This document shows, piece by piece, positions 56,684 through 64,000 of a DNA stretch of 64,000 bases. How positions within the stretch are numbered: the first letter of the stretch is position 1; the number at the start of each line of letters is the position of its first letter. The position numbers and the translations under genes are program-made. Location: positions 62,001 to 126,000 of the forward strand of contig NZ_JAINUY010000009.1 in assembly GCF_020026915.1 (NCBI RefSeq), read 5' to 3'. Below the pieces are notes generated by a model, which was given only the letters and a program-made list of their open reading frames with translations, was not told the DNA's origin and ran no database searches. This DNA comes from Flavobacterium potami. GTDB taxonomy: Bacteria; Bacteroidota; Bacteroidia; Flavobacteriales; Flavobacteriaceae.

Positions 56684-57625
56684 TTAAAAATATGGAAGCT
56701 CGGTCTTAATTCTTTCCCAGAAAACTTCATTATACAGATAACTAGACCCTAAAATACTCGTCTGTTCGGTGTTTTCTACTATAGAAATAGCCAAATCTAG
56801 ATTATTATTTTTCAGATTGTCTTTCAATTTCGACAAAAACAAACGATGCGATTTGGCGATATTACCGCCTATGATAAGCACATCTGCATCAAAATCTTTT
56901 ATAAACGGAATCAAAAATTCACTTAAATTATTGGCAAAATCATCAAAAATTTTAGCTGTTGAAAAATTCTCAATGGAAGCAATTTCCTTTACTCCGTCTG
57001 TCAATTTTTTACCCGTGATTTTTTCATATTCATTCAAAAACCATCTCGTAGAAAAGTAACTGTCTGCTATATCATCCTTAAAGGTTTTATCCCATAAACA
57101 TCCATTATGCGGAACATTATCTCCTTGTGTAACAGGTAATTTATCATCTAAAAAAGCAGCTCCAAAACCTGTCCCTAGAGTAATTGCAATTACTTTATTG
57201 GCTTCAAGAGTATTTTCGCCAAGACATCCTCCTACTCCAAAACAACTGGCATCGTTAAGAAATCTAAAGCTTACATTTTTAGTACTTAAATATTTTATAA
57301 GTTCTTCTGATACACAGACATTGTACAAAGATTCATACTTATCATTTCCTTCAAACATTGCAATTCCGCTTTCATATTGAAAAGGCCCCGGCATAGAAAA
57401 AGCAATTCCGATTTTATCATTTGAAGAATATTCTGAGTGTTTGTGAACAGCCACAATCGTTTGGTTGATTATCTCTGCCCATTTTTTTATGATTACTTCT
57501 TTTGAAGCCTTACTGTCTACTGGTCCGCTAAAATATGTTTGAGGAATTATTACAAAGTCATTACCATTTATGGCAGCACTGCTTATGTGGCTTCCGCCAA
57601 TATCTACACCTATTGTTATTGACAT
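56684..57625 (-). CDS. ROK-like sugar kinase (atypical)
   Basis: The product has 313 residues and no signal peptide. The phosphate-1 loop is at the N-terminus (ITIGVDIGGSHISSAAI). The sugar-binding LNDASCFGVGG matches the family's NDA motif, the phosphate-2 loop is ITLGTGFGAAFL and the adenosine motif is VLIIGGNIAKS. The canonical ROK zinc motif (GH then CxCGxxGCxE) is absent; the corresponding region reads VPHNGCLWDKTFKDDIADSYF. It is therefore a kinase-fold protein of a diverged branch. It lies in a row with the SGNH and LacI genes. Phosphorylation of mannose or another released hexose is plausible but unproven. Confidence 0.8.
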   Translation of the reverse strand: MSITIGVDIGGSHISSAAINGNDFVIIPQTYFSGPVDSKASKEVIIKKWAEIINQTIVAVHKHSEYSSNDKIGIAFSMPGPFQYESGIAMFEGNDKYESLYNVCVSEELIKYLSTKNVSFRFLNDASCFGVGGCLGENTLEANKVIAITLGTGFGAAFLDDKLPVTQGDNVPHNGCLWDKTFKDDIADSYFSTRWFLNEYEKITGKKLTDGVKEIASIENFSTAKIFDDFANNLSEFLIPFIKDFDADVLIIGGNIAKSHRLFLSKLKDNLKNNNLDLAISIVENTEQTSILGSSYLYNEVFWERIKTELPYF

Positions 57626-57785
57626 TTCTTATTCATTTTAATTGTTCTTTTATAATCAATTCAATTCATTATTTTTATTGATAATATGATTTTTCCGGAA
57701 CCATATATAATTTTTCAAACCTAGAAAGAAAGTTTTTCGGCATTTGATACTTTATTGTCAAAAAACAATACTATTTACCTGTACA

Positions 57786-58475
57786 TTATTTTTTAAGCAT
57801 TTTTAAAATTGCTTTTTCTAAAATTGGCTCCATCACAGCATATCCTGCTTCGTTAGGATGAACACCATCTGTGCATAATTCTGTCTTTAAACCCATTTCT
57901 TCATTAACCATTGCCGAATAATAATCTACATAAAGAAGTTTATTTTGTTCTGCATACGATTTAATGATTTTGTTTAATGCTACAACCTTGGGAGCTGGCT
58001 CCATCCCTTTTTTCCACTGAAATTCTGAAGCAGGCAAAATAGAACAAACAATGACTTTTATACCATGTTGTTTTGCCAATTCACACATCGAAAATATATT
58101 TCCTGAAGTCGCTTCTATAGAATATGGTCCAGTATTTTCTGCTATATCATTAATTCCAGCAAGAATGACAACAACAGCTGGTTTTAAAGCAATTACATCT
58201 TGCCTGAAACGCAATAACATTTGTGGTGTTGTTTGTCCGCTAATTCCTCTATTGATATAATTTTTTGAATTGAAAAAATCAGGTCTTTTATTTTTCCAGC
58301 CTTCGGTTATAGAATTTCCCATAAAAACCACACGACTGTGATCTTTAGAATTTAAAATGGGAAGTTTAGCATTTTCTTCTTTATAGCGATTCAGATTTGG
58401 CCAATCTTGACCGTATGTCATATTTAAAGTAAAAAAAAACAGCAAAAAGTAATAAAGTAAAGTTTTGGTTTTCAT
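57786..58475 (-). CDS. Secreted SGNH/GDSL-type esterase-like protein
   Basis: The product has 229 residues. A signal peptide ends near MTYGQ23. Block I reads VVFMGNSITEGW, with Asn in place of the usual Asp of GDS, which is common in this phylum. Block II Gly is in GISGQTTPQM, block III is ILAGINDIAEN and block V is TDGVHPNEAGYAVM with the Asp-His pair. All catalytic positions are present. In a PUL context such proteins often remove acetyl groups from polysaccharides. A palindromic LacI-type operator lies about 165 bp upstream, suggesting co-regulation with the mannan locus. Confidence 0.85.
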   Translation of the reverse strand: MKTKTLLYYFLLFFFTLNMTYGQDWPNLNRYKEENAKLPILNSKDHSRVVFMGNSITEGWKNKRPDFFNSKNYINRGISGQTTPQMLLRFRQDVIALKPAVVVILAGINDIAENTGPYSIEATSGNIFSMCELAKQHGIKVIVCSILPASEFQWKKGMEPAPKVVALNKIIKSYAEQNKLLYVDYYSAMVNEEMGLKTELCTDGVHPNEAGYAVMEPILEKAILKMLKK

Positions 58476-58640
58476 GTGTGGTTAGAGCTTATTTTGGTCG
58501 AAATTTATCATTTACTAATTATTTCGTTTTATCTTAATTAAATCCGAATGTCATTAAATATTTAGTTATTATTTTTTTGATTAATAATTATGTATTTAAA
58601 TTAATTTGATTTATTCAAAAGAGATAGAAAGAATGACAAA

Positions 58641-58662
58641 TATACTAAAACGTTTTAGTATA
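58641..58662. promoter_or_regulatory. LacI-type operator upstream of the SGNH gene
   Basis: This is a perfect 22-bp palindrome whose inner 18 bp (TACTAAAACGTTTTAGTA) are identical to the site at 55058-55075. On the minus strand both are followed by TATRTTTG-like sequence, putting TTTG at the same distance. It lies about 165 bp upstream of the SGNH start codon. Confidence 0.8.
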
Positions 58663-58776
58663 CCAAATAAAGTATACTTTTTTTTAAAGTTTATTGAAAT
58701 TTGTTAGAATCAGCAGTTAATTACTAGATGTGATACAATCTCCTTTATTCTTTTTTGAAGAAATCATTTAAACAAA

Positions 58777-58805
58777 AAAAGGATGAGCAAAATGCCCATC
58801 CTTTT
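58777..58805 (-). terminator. Terminator of the GH31 gene
   Basis: A 9-bp stem (AAAAGGATG with CATCCTTTT) plus a 2-bp inner extension after one mismatch lies 24 bp after the GH31 stop. On the minus strand it is followed by a T7 tract. Confidence 0.8.
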
Positions 58806-58829
58806 AACCACTTGTGAAAAAAACTGAAA

Positions 58830-61800
58830 TTAGATCGAAGGAAACAAACTAGTTTTAGCGATTTTCTCCGACGAAAATTCAACAGAAAGTCCTTCACCAT
58901 AACTTTCTTGAAAATATTCTAAACGAATTGGCAGTAATCCTTTCTTTAAATTTATCTCCGATTTTTTTTCATCAAAACCATGCAATCCGTCATTGTCGAT
59001 TAATAACTTATTATCGATATAAAGTTTACTTCCATCGTCTGAAGCGATATAAAAAGTATATTTTCCATCTTCAGGAATATTTATAAATCCATTGTACACT
59101 AAACCATAATTATTACTGTCATGCTTAATTTTGTTTAAATCAAAATCTGGTGCGTAACCTTTATCGATTGGCGTCAATTTACTGAAATCCGGAATTTTGC
59201 TCCATTTCCCTTTGTATAGCGTATAATTTAAACCTGTTTTCTTATTGTAGAATATCTTTGAAACAACCGAACTAGTTGAACCTTCACCTGCAGGAACAGC
59301 AATCGCATTGACACGAGCTGGAACTGTAACTTCAAAAGCTTTGGTATAAAGCTGTGAATTTCGTGTCGGAACTGAACCGTCTGTAGTGTAATATATTTTA
59401 TCACTTCCCTTTGAAATGAACTCCACTTTTGCTTTTGTATCTGATTGTAATTCTGCTGATTCTGCTCTAAATTCAGGTCTTTCTGCAATTTTGCCGTAGA
59501 TTTTAAGCAATTCGTAATACGGTTTGTAGACTTTATTGTTTTCACTTACTCCTTGAATAGTCAATAAAGCGCTATTCCAACGATTCGAAAATCCGTCAAT
59601 CTCTTTTTTAATATCGTTGATATTATATTCTATATTTTGTCCAAATTGAGAAAGCGACATGATTTCAAACGGACTGTATAATCCGTCATTCCAATCATTT
59701 AACAAACGAAATGCCTCAAAACTCTTCATGTATTTAATTTGTCCTTTTTTACCTGAAAGCAATTGTTGATCGTAATCAGGAAATTGTACCTCAACGGTAA
59801 CTTTAGAGTTTGTTGGAGCTTCCGGTAGATAAATTCTTGTTTCGAATTCGTCTCCTTTGTACGACCAGCTTCCTACTTTTGCCTCTTCGCTATGCAGAAT
59901 ATTTTTTCCGTTTACCGAGACAGAAGTTGGGGGGAATGAAGCAGGAAAACGAAGTTCGTACCCTCTTGAAGTTAGCATTCCTGGAAAAGAACCCTCAACT
60001 GGTGCAATTACAATATTCGTTTTATTTCCCGTTTGTTCTGAAGTTACAGTTGTAAACGTGAAAGCATTTTTCTTGAAATTATTGTTATTTCCTTCATCTT
60101 CATACAATTTCAAGGAGCCTTTTTTACCTGGATAAAAAGCAAGAATCAACGGATTTAAAGCTTTTTCATCTGTTCTTTCTACTTTTTCCTGCATCGGAAT
60201 AATAGCACCTTCTTTTACAAAAACAGGAATGTCAGCTAAAGTAAAAGGCATTGTTACTTTTTTACCGCCGTTTATGATACTTCCTGTACTGCATTCGTAC
60301 CATTTGCCTTCCGGTAGCCAAGTTTCTTGCTGCAAAAAGACATTTCCTTTTTCAATTGGTTTTGTAATCGGATTTACAATCATATCTCGACCAAACATAT
60401 ATTGATTTGGAATTGCATACGCGTTTTCCTGTTTTGGATAATCGTAGTACATTGGGTGAACAGTAGAAACTCCCGTTTCGTATGTATTACGAGCTTCATT
60501 GTATAAATACGGAACTAAAGCATAACGCATTTGATAGGCTTCTCTCATAATCAAGAAATTATCAAGCGGATAAGCCCAAATACGTCTTTCATGCTGCGGT
60601 GCCGCCGTTGCATGCGTTCTGAAAATTGGACTAAAAACTCCCCATTGAATCCATCTCGTGTATAGTTCTGGAGTTCCAGCATCTCCTTGATGCCCTCCAA
60701 TATCATGACTCCAATACCCAAAACCAACGTTAGCAGCTGTTGAAGTGAAATAAGGCTGATAATTTAATGATTCCCAAGAAACATGTGTGTCACCAGAAAA
60801 TCCAATTTGATATCTGTGATTTCCTAATCCACCCCAACGATGAAATATTAATGGACGCGCTTTATTTTGGCGTTCCATATCACTATAATGCACATAATTC
60901 AAATAAATCGTCGGATTAACTCCTGGAATTTTAGTGTTACCCCATTGCTGCCAGTCTAACCACCAGAAATCAACACCCATTTTTTCTATTGGGCGTAATA
61001 CGAGATTCAGATAATTTTCGGCGAATTTTTTATCTGTAATATCAAAAGGAACATATTTTTTAGTAGACGGATCAATTCCCATTGCTTTTGCCATTTCTGG
61101 ATAAACCTCTTCAAAAGGTTGAATTCCAGAAGCAGGATGAAGATTCAGACACGTTTTAAGATGCTGTTCGTCTGTCCATTTTAAAAACTTTTCAGGAGAT
61201 GGAAACAAATTTTTATTCCATGTAAAACCAGTCCAACCCGAATCTTCCCCAGCTTGATCTCTTTGTCTTTGTCCATTTTTAAAGAATTCTGGTAATGATT
61301 TTACGTGCCAATCCATATCAATTACAAATACATCCAGCGGGACATCGTGCATTTTAAACTCACCCACAAGATCTCTGAATTCTGTATCTGAATATTCTCT
61401 GTATCTCGACCACCACGCACCAAAAGCAAAACGTGGCGGCATTGCAATTTTACCTGCAATATCGGTGTAATCTTTAAGGGCCGTTTTATAATCAGAATCA
61501 TACGCAAAAAGATATAAATCCTGAGGTTTATCTCCAGGACGAGCCATTACCCACGGCCATTCTGAATGATCAAAAAGTGGGCGTTCGCTGTCATCTACCA
61601 AATACCAACCATCACGAGAAATGATTCCTTTTTCTAATTCTTTTGCCAGACCGTCAACTCCGTCTAAAGTACGTGTTGTTCCTAGTAAATTTTTATTATT
61701 TGCTAGTCCTGGCTTCCATGTTGTTGGTTTTCCATTTACAATAAAATCGACACTTAAGTTTTTATCTGTAAAACTTCCTGAACCTATTTTGTATTTCAAT

Positions 61801-62078
61801 TTTACAACATCAGTTACAATTTGAAGTTCGCCTTTACTCTCTTTTTTCGTAAAAGACGGAACGGGAAGATTTCTGTTCACAAAAGTAAGTGAGGCATTGT
61901 CTGTAAATTTACCATCTGAACTCCATTCCATACGAATTACACGTGGCGACAGTACCGTAAATCGGGCATTTCCAGATACTACAATTGCTTTGGGATTGGC
62001 TTCAGGCTTATATTCCTGAGCAACCAAAACTGTCGACGCAAGACTAAAAATTGCAACTAAAAATTGTTTTGTTTTCAT
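58830..62078 (-). CDS. GH31 alpha-glycosidase with C-terminal PA14 domain
   Basis: The product has 1082 residues. A signal peptide ends near VLVAQ21. The N-terminal beta-sandwich spans about 25-220. The barrel carries the nucleophile Asp375 in VDFWWLDWQQWG and the acid/base Asp430 in IGFSGDTHVSW, with the family's HDIGGHQGD loop. C-terminal beta domains and a helical region (MKSFEAFRLLNDWND, about 775) follow. Next come a chitobiase-C-like segment (YYTTDGSVPTRNSQLY, about 890) and a PA14 domain (about 945-1075; YTFYIASDDGSKLYIDNKLL). No T9SS tail is seen. Alpha-glucosidase and alpha-xylosidase are both possible. It lies 98 bp after the GH43 gene and ends in a terminator. Confidence 0.92.
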   Translation of the reverse strand: MKTKQFLVAIFSLASTVLVAQEYKPEANPKAIVVSGNARFTVLSPRVIRMEWSSDGKFTDNASLTFVNRNLPVPSFTKKESKGELQIVTDVVKLKYKIGSGSFTDKNLSVDFIVNGKPTTWKPGLANNKNLLGTTRTLDGVDGLAKELEKGIISRDGWYLVDDSERPLFDHSEWPWVMARPGDKPQDLYLFAYDSDYKTALKDYTDIAGKIAMPPRFAFGAWWSRYREYSDTEFRDLVGEFKMHDVPLDVFVIDMDWHVKSLPEFFKNGQRQRDQAGEDSGWTGFTWNKNLFPSPEKFLKWTDEQHLKTCLNLHPASGIQPFEEVYPEMAKAMGIDPSTKKYVPFDITDKKFAENYLNLVLRPIEKMGVDFWWLDWQQWGNTKIPGVNPTIYLNYVHYSDMERQNKARPLIFHRWGGLGNHRYQIGFSGDTHVSWESLNYQPYFTSTAANVGFGYWSHDIGGHQGDAGTPELYTRWIQWGVFSPIFRTHATAAPQHERRIWAYPLDNFLIMREAYQMRYALVPYLYNEARNTYETGVSTVHPMYYDYPKQENAYAIPNQYMFGRDMIVNPITKPIEKGNVFLQQETWLPEGKWYECSTGSIINGGKKVTMPFTLADIPVFVKEGAIIPMQEKVERTDEKALNPLILAFYPGKKGSLKLYEDEGNNNNFKKNAFTFTTVTSEQTGNKTNIVIAPVEGSFPGMLTSRGYELRFPASFPPTSVSVNGKNILHSEEAKVGSWSYKGDEFETRIYLPEAPTNSKVTVEVQFPDYDQQLLSGKKGQIKYMKSFEAFRLLNDWNDGLYSPFEIMSLSQFGQNIEYNINDIKKEIDGFSNRWNSALLTIQGVSENNKVYKPYYELLKIYGKIAERPEFRAESAELQSDTKAKVEFISKGSDKIYYTTDGSVPTRNSQLYTKAFEVTVPARVNAIAVPAGEGSTSSVVSKIFYNKKTGLNYTLYKGKWSKIPDFSKLTPIDKGYAPDFDLNKIKHDSNNYGLVYNGFINIPEDGKYTFYIASDDGSKLYIDNKLLIDNDGLHGFDEKKSEINLKKGLLPIRLEYFQESYGEGLSVEFSSEKIAKTSLFPSI

Positions 62079-62176
62079 ATTTTATTTTAAAATTAATCTT
62101 AAACAAATACTTTAAATTACTATATAAAACTATCACTTTTACAGTATAATTTGAAATATTTATTATTTATTCTGTT

Positions 62177-64000
62177 TTATTTTTTAATAAATTGTCTGGT
62201 CACTTTTGTACCATCTTTTTCCAAGACAGCCAAATACATTCCTGTTGGTAAACTTGAAACGTCCAAACTATTATCTCTTATCAACTGTTTTAGCACTAAA
62301 CTTCCGGTTTGACTAAAAATACCAACTTGGCTCTCTTTGCAGTCTGAACTAAAGAAAAGTGTATTTTTTACTGGATTTGGATAAATGCTTATTCCACTTG
62401 CTGTTTCGTTTTGAATCTCTAATTTAGATTCCGAAATTTTGGCTGTACTCAAAGTGGTGGAAAGCTTTATCAAATCTAATTTCCAACGTTGTGCATCGTT
62501 ACCATTATCTGTCCATTGATGTACATTTGTTCCAGGTTCTGCGAGATTATTTACAACATCTAAACATAAATTTGTGTTCTTATGTGTCAATTTAAAATAA
62601 CCATCACTCATCAATTCTATTTTCCAACGTTGTGCATCTGTCCCCAAATCAGTCCACTGCTGTACGTTTGCTCCGGGCTGACTACTGTTATTATCAACAT
62701 CCAAAACCTGAGTTGTTCCTCTGTGTGTTAATTTATAAAAACCATCCGATTCTTTGGTAATAATCCATCGTTGCGCATCAGTTTCATTGCTTGTGTATTG
62801 CTGTACATTTGCCCCTTGTTGTGTGCTTGCATCCTTTACATCTAAACTTTGATTGGTTCCTTTGTGTTTTAGTCTGTAAATACCTCCAGAAACAATTGGC
62901 ACTTCAATAAGCTCCATTTTCCATCTTTGGGCATCGGTACCTAAATCTGCCCATTGTTGAACATTTGCACCAGACTGACTACTGTTATTATCGACATCTA
63001 AAACCTGAGTTGTTCCTTTGTGTGTCAATTTGCAATAACCATCAGACATTAATTCGATTTTCCAACGTTGTGCATCACTATTATTGTCTGTTGCCTGTTG
63101 TACATTGGCTCCTTGAACATTGCTATTTTGAGCAACATCCAAACATTGATTGGTTCCTTTGTGTGTTAATTTATAAAAACCATCCGCTTCGAGTGTAACA
63201 ATCCAACGTTGTGCATCGCTTCCGTTGTCTAAACTTTGCTGAACGTTTGTTCCGGACTGACTTCCATTATTGAAAACATCCAGACATTGCGTTGTACCTT
63301 TGTGGGTTAACTTATAAATTCCGCCTGAAACAATGCTTTGCGTTGGACAAGATGAATTGGGAACCCTCGCCGGAACACCATAATTGGTCATGTTTACGGG
63401 TTCAATCAAATCATTCGAATTGAAATACATACGGTCAATAGCAATTTTTCTGTCACCAGAAGTACCGTTTTCGTAGCGATGGTAAATGATGTAATATTCA
63501 TCGCAATCTCCCATTTTCAATACACCATGATGCCCTGGACCTTTATCCTCCGCATTAGAACTCAAGATTTTGCCTCTGTAGGTCCAAGGTCCCATAGGTG
63601 AATTAGAAGTTGAATATTGTACGTTGTAAGTATCATTATACCAAGCACCATTGGAATACATCATATAGTAAATTCCTTTTCGTTTTACCATATAAGGCCC
63701 CTCGGTATAATTTTGCGGTGTAATATCTGTAGGACCGGTCGCCAAAGAAACCATATCGGCATTTAGTTTACGAACCACCATTCTGCTTTTGCCAGATCCT
63801 CCGTAATAAATGTAAGCTTGTCCATCGTCATCAACAAAAACATTAGCATCTATAATATCATCGGTGTAAGGATCTGTTGCGATAAGTGGTGCGCCTATGT
63901 CTGTAAAAGGGCCTATTGGTGTATTTCCTACAGCAACACCAATTTTAGTTTCCGCCGTATAATAGAAATAATATTTGTTATTACGAAAGACAACTGCAGG
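62177..64000 (-). CDS. GH43 glycosidase with six ricin-type repeats and T9SS tail, N-terminus beyond window
   Basis: The frame is open to the right edge (at least 607 residues), so the Met at 63781 is internal, not the start. The extra part encodes DPYTDDIIDANVFVDDDGQ and AYIYYGGSGKS, typical GH43 propeller sequence. The later YTEGPYMVKRKG carries the likely general acid Glu. After the catalytic part come six ricin-type repeats, each with a KLTHKGT-QCLDV and DAQRW pattern; two sets of three each begin with VSGGIY, forming two beta-trefoils. The end (ISIYPNPVKNTLFFSS onward) is a T9SS type A sorting domain. GH43 enzymes commonly attack arabinofuranosides or beta-xylosides. It is secreted and probably adheres to its polymer through the trefoils. 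Confidence 0.92.
   Translation of the reverse strand, partial: PAVVFRNNKYYFYYTAETKIGVAVGNTPIGPFTDIGAPLIATDPYTDDIIDANVFVDDDGQAYIYYGGSGKSRMVVRKLNADMVSLATGPTDITPQNYTEGPYMVKRKGIYYMMYSNGAWYNDTYNVQYSTSNSPMGPWTYRGKILSSNAEDKGPGHHGVLKMGDCDEYYIIYHRYENGTSGDRKIAIDRMYFNSNDLIEPVNMTNYGVPARVPNSSCPTQSIVSGGIYKLTHKGTTQCLDVFNNGSQSGTNVQQSLDNGSDAQRWIVTLEADGFYKLTHKGTNQCLDVAQNSNVQGANVQQATDNNSDAQRWKIELMSDGYCKLTHKGTTQVLDVDNNSSQSGANVQQWADLGTDAQRWKMELIEVPIVSGGIYRLKHKGTNQSLDVKDASTQQGANVQQYTSNETDAQRWIITKESDGFYKLTHRGTTQVLDVDNNSSQPGANVQQWTDLGTDAQRWKIELMSDGYFKLTHKNTNLCLDVVNNLAEPGTNVHQWTDNGNDAQRWKLDLIKLSTTLSTAKISESKLEIQNETASGISIYPNPVKNTLFFSSDCKESQVGIFSQTGSLVLKQLIRDNSLDVSSLPTGMYLAVLEKDGTKVTRQFIKK

Larger units (their letters stand above)
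58476..58829. other. Control region upstream of the SGNH gene, 354 bp
   Basis: This spacer holds the second LacI-type operator (58641-58662) and, at its right end, the terminator of the GH31 gene. The stretch 58476-58640 is AT-rich and should contain the promoter and leader of the SGNH gene. GTATACT occurs twice on the minus strand just upstream of and overlapping the operator. Confidence 0.6.

Noticed and set aside
62600..63310. Regular repeats considered as a CRISPR array
   Set aside because: They are in-frame ricin-type protein repeats of about 47-50 codons with the DAQRW motif, not short identical repeats with unique spacers.

Overview
The window looks like chromosomal DNA of a soil- or plant-associated Flavobacterium-like member of the Bacteroidetes. 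The evidence is the low G+C content, SusC/SusD outer-membrane pairs, a hybrid two-component regulator, type IX secretion (T9SS) C-terminal tails, Bacteroidetes-style signal peptides and lipoboxes, and a very high density of glycoside hydrolases. No rRNA, tRNA, CRISPR array, insertion sequence or prophage was seen. Nearly all genes run on the minus strand, so transcription goes from high to low coordinates.

Region 1 (1-16199) is a furanoside-type polysaccharide utilization locus. A plus-strand hybrid two-component regulator with a GTG start (12234-16199) lies divergent to susC, susD, a GH127 beta-L-arabinofuranosidase-like enzyme, a large secreted multidomain protein with an ADP-ribosylglycohydrolase (DraG) fold, two CBM-like modules, two ricin-type trefoils and a T9SS tail, and a second GH127/DUF1680 gene cut by the left edge. 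A hairpin terminator sits directly after susD, and a cluster of REP-like palindromes lies upstream of the DraG-fold gene.

Region 2 (16300-30520) is housekeeping or accessory. It holds an unrecognised membrane protein, a large cytoplasmic SGNH-type protein, a small HTH protein, an RND efflux operon (adaptor, pump, outer-membrane factor), a compact fabH-lytS-lytR-like operon, and a tandem universal stress protein. A repeat-rich spacer (25555-26114) separates the efflux and regulatory operons.

Region 3 (30621-55075) is a large alpha-mannan-type locus: susC, susD, susE, GH76, GH2, GH92, GH125, GH92, GH97, GH78, a sugar MFS porter, GH76, aldose 1-epimerase and a DUF1080 protein, closed by a terminator. 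GH76, GH125 and GH92 together are the signature of alpha-1,6-backbone mannan with alpha-mannosyl side chains, as in the fungal cell wall. GH78, GH97 and GH2 suggest a decorated or mixed substrate. Internal hairpins after susE, after the lipoprotein GH76 and after one GH92 probably grade expression.

Region 4 (55300-64000) holds a LacI-family regulator, an atypical ROK-fold kinase, an SGNH esterase-like protein, a GH31 with a C-terminal PA14 domain, and a GH43 with six ricin repeats and a T9SS tail that runs off the right edge. A perfect palindrome (core TACTAAAACGTTTTAGTA) occurs twice. One copy is upstream of the mannan susC and one upstream of the SGNH gene, each followed at the same distance by TTTG on the transcribed strand. 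I infer that the LacI protein binds both sites and links the mannan locus to the SGNH-ROK-LacI genes.
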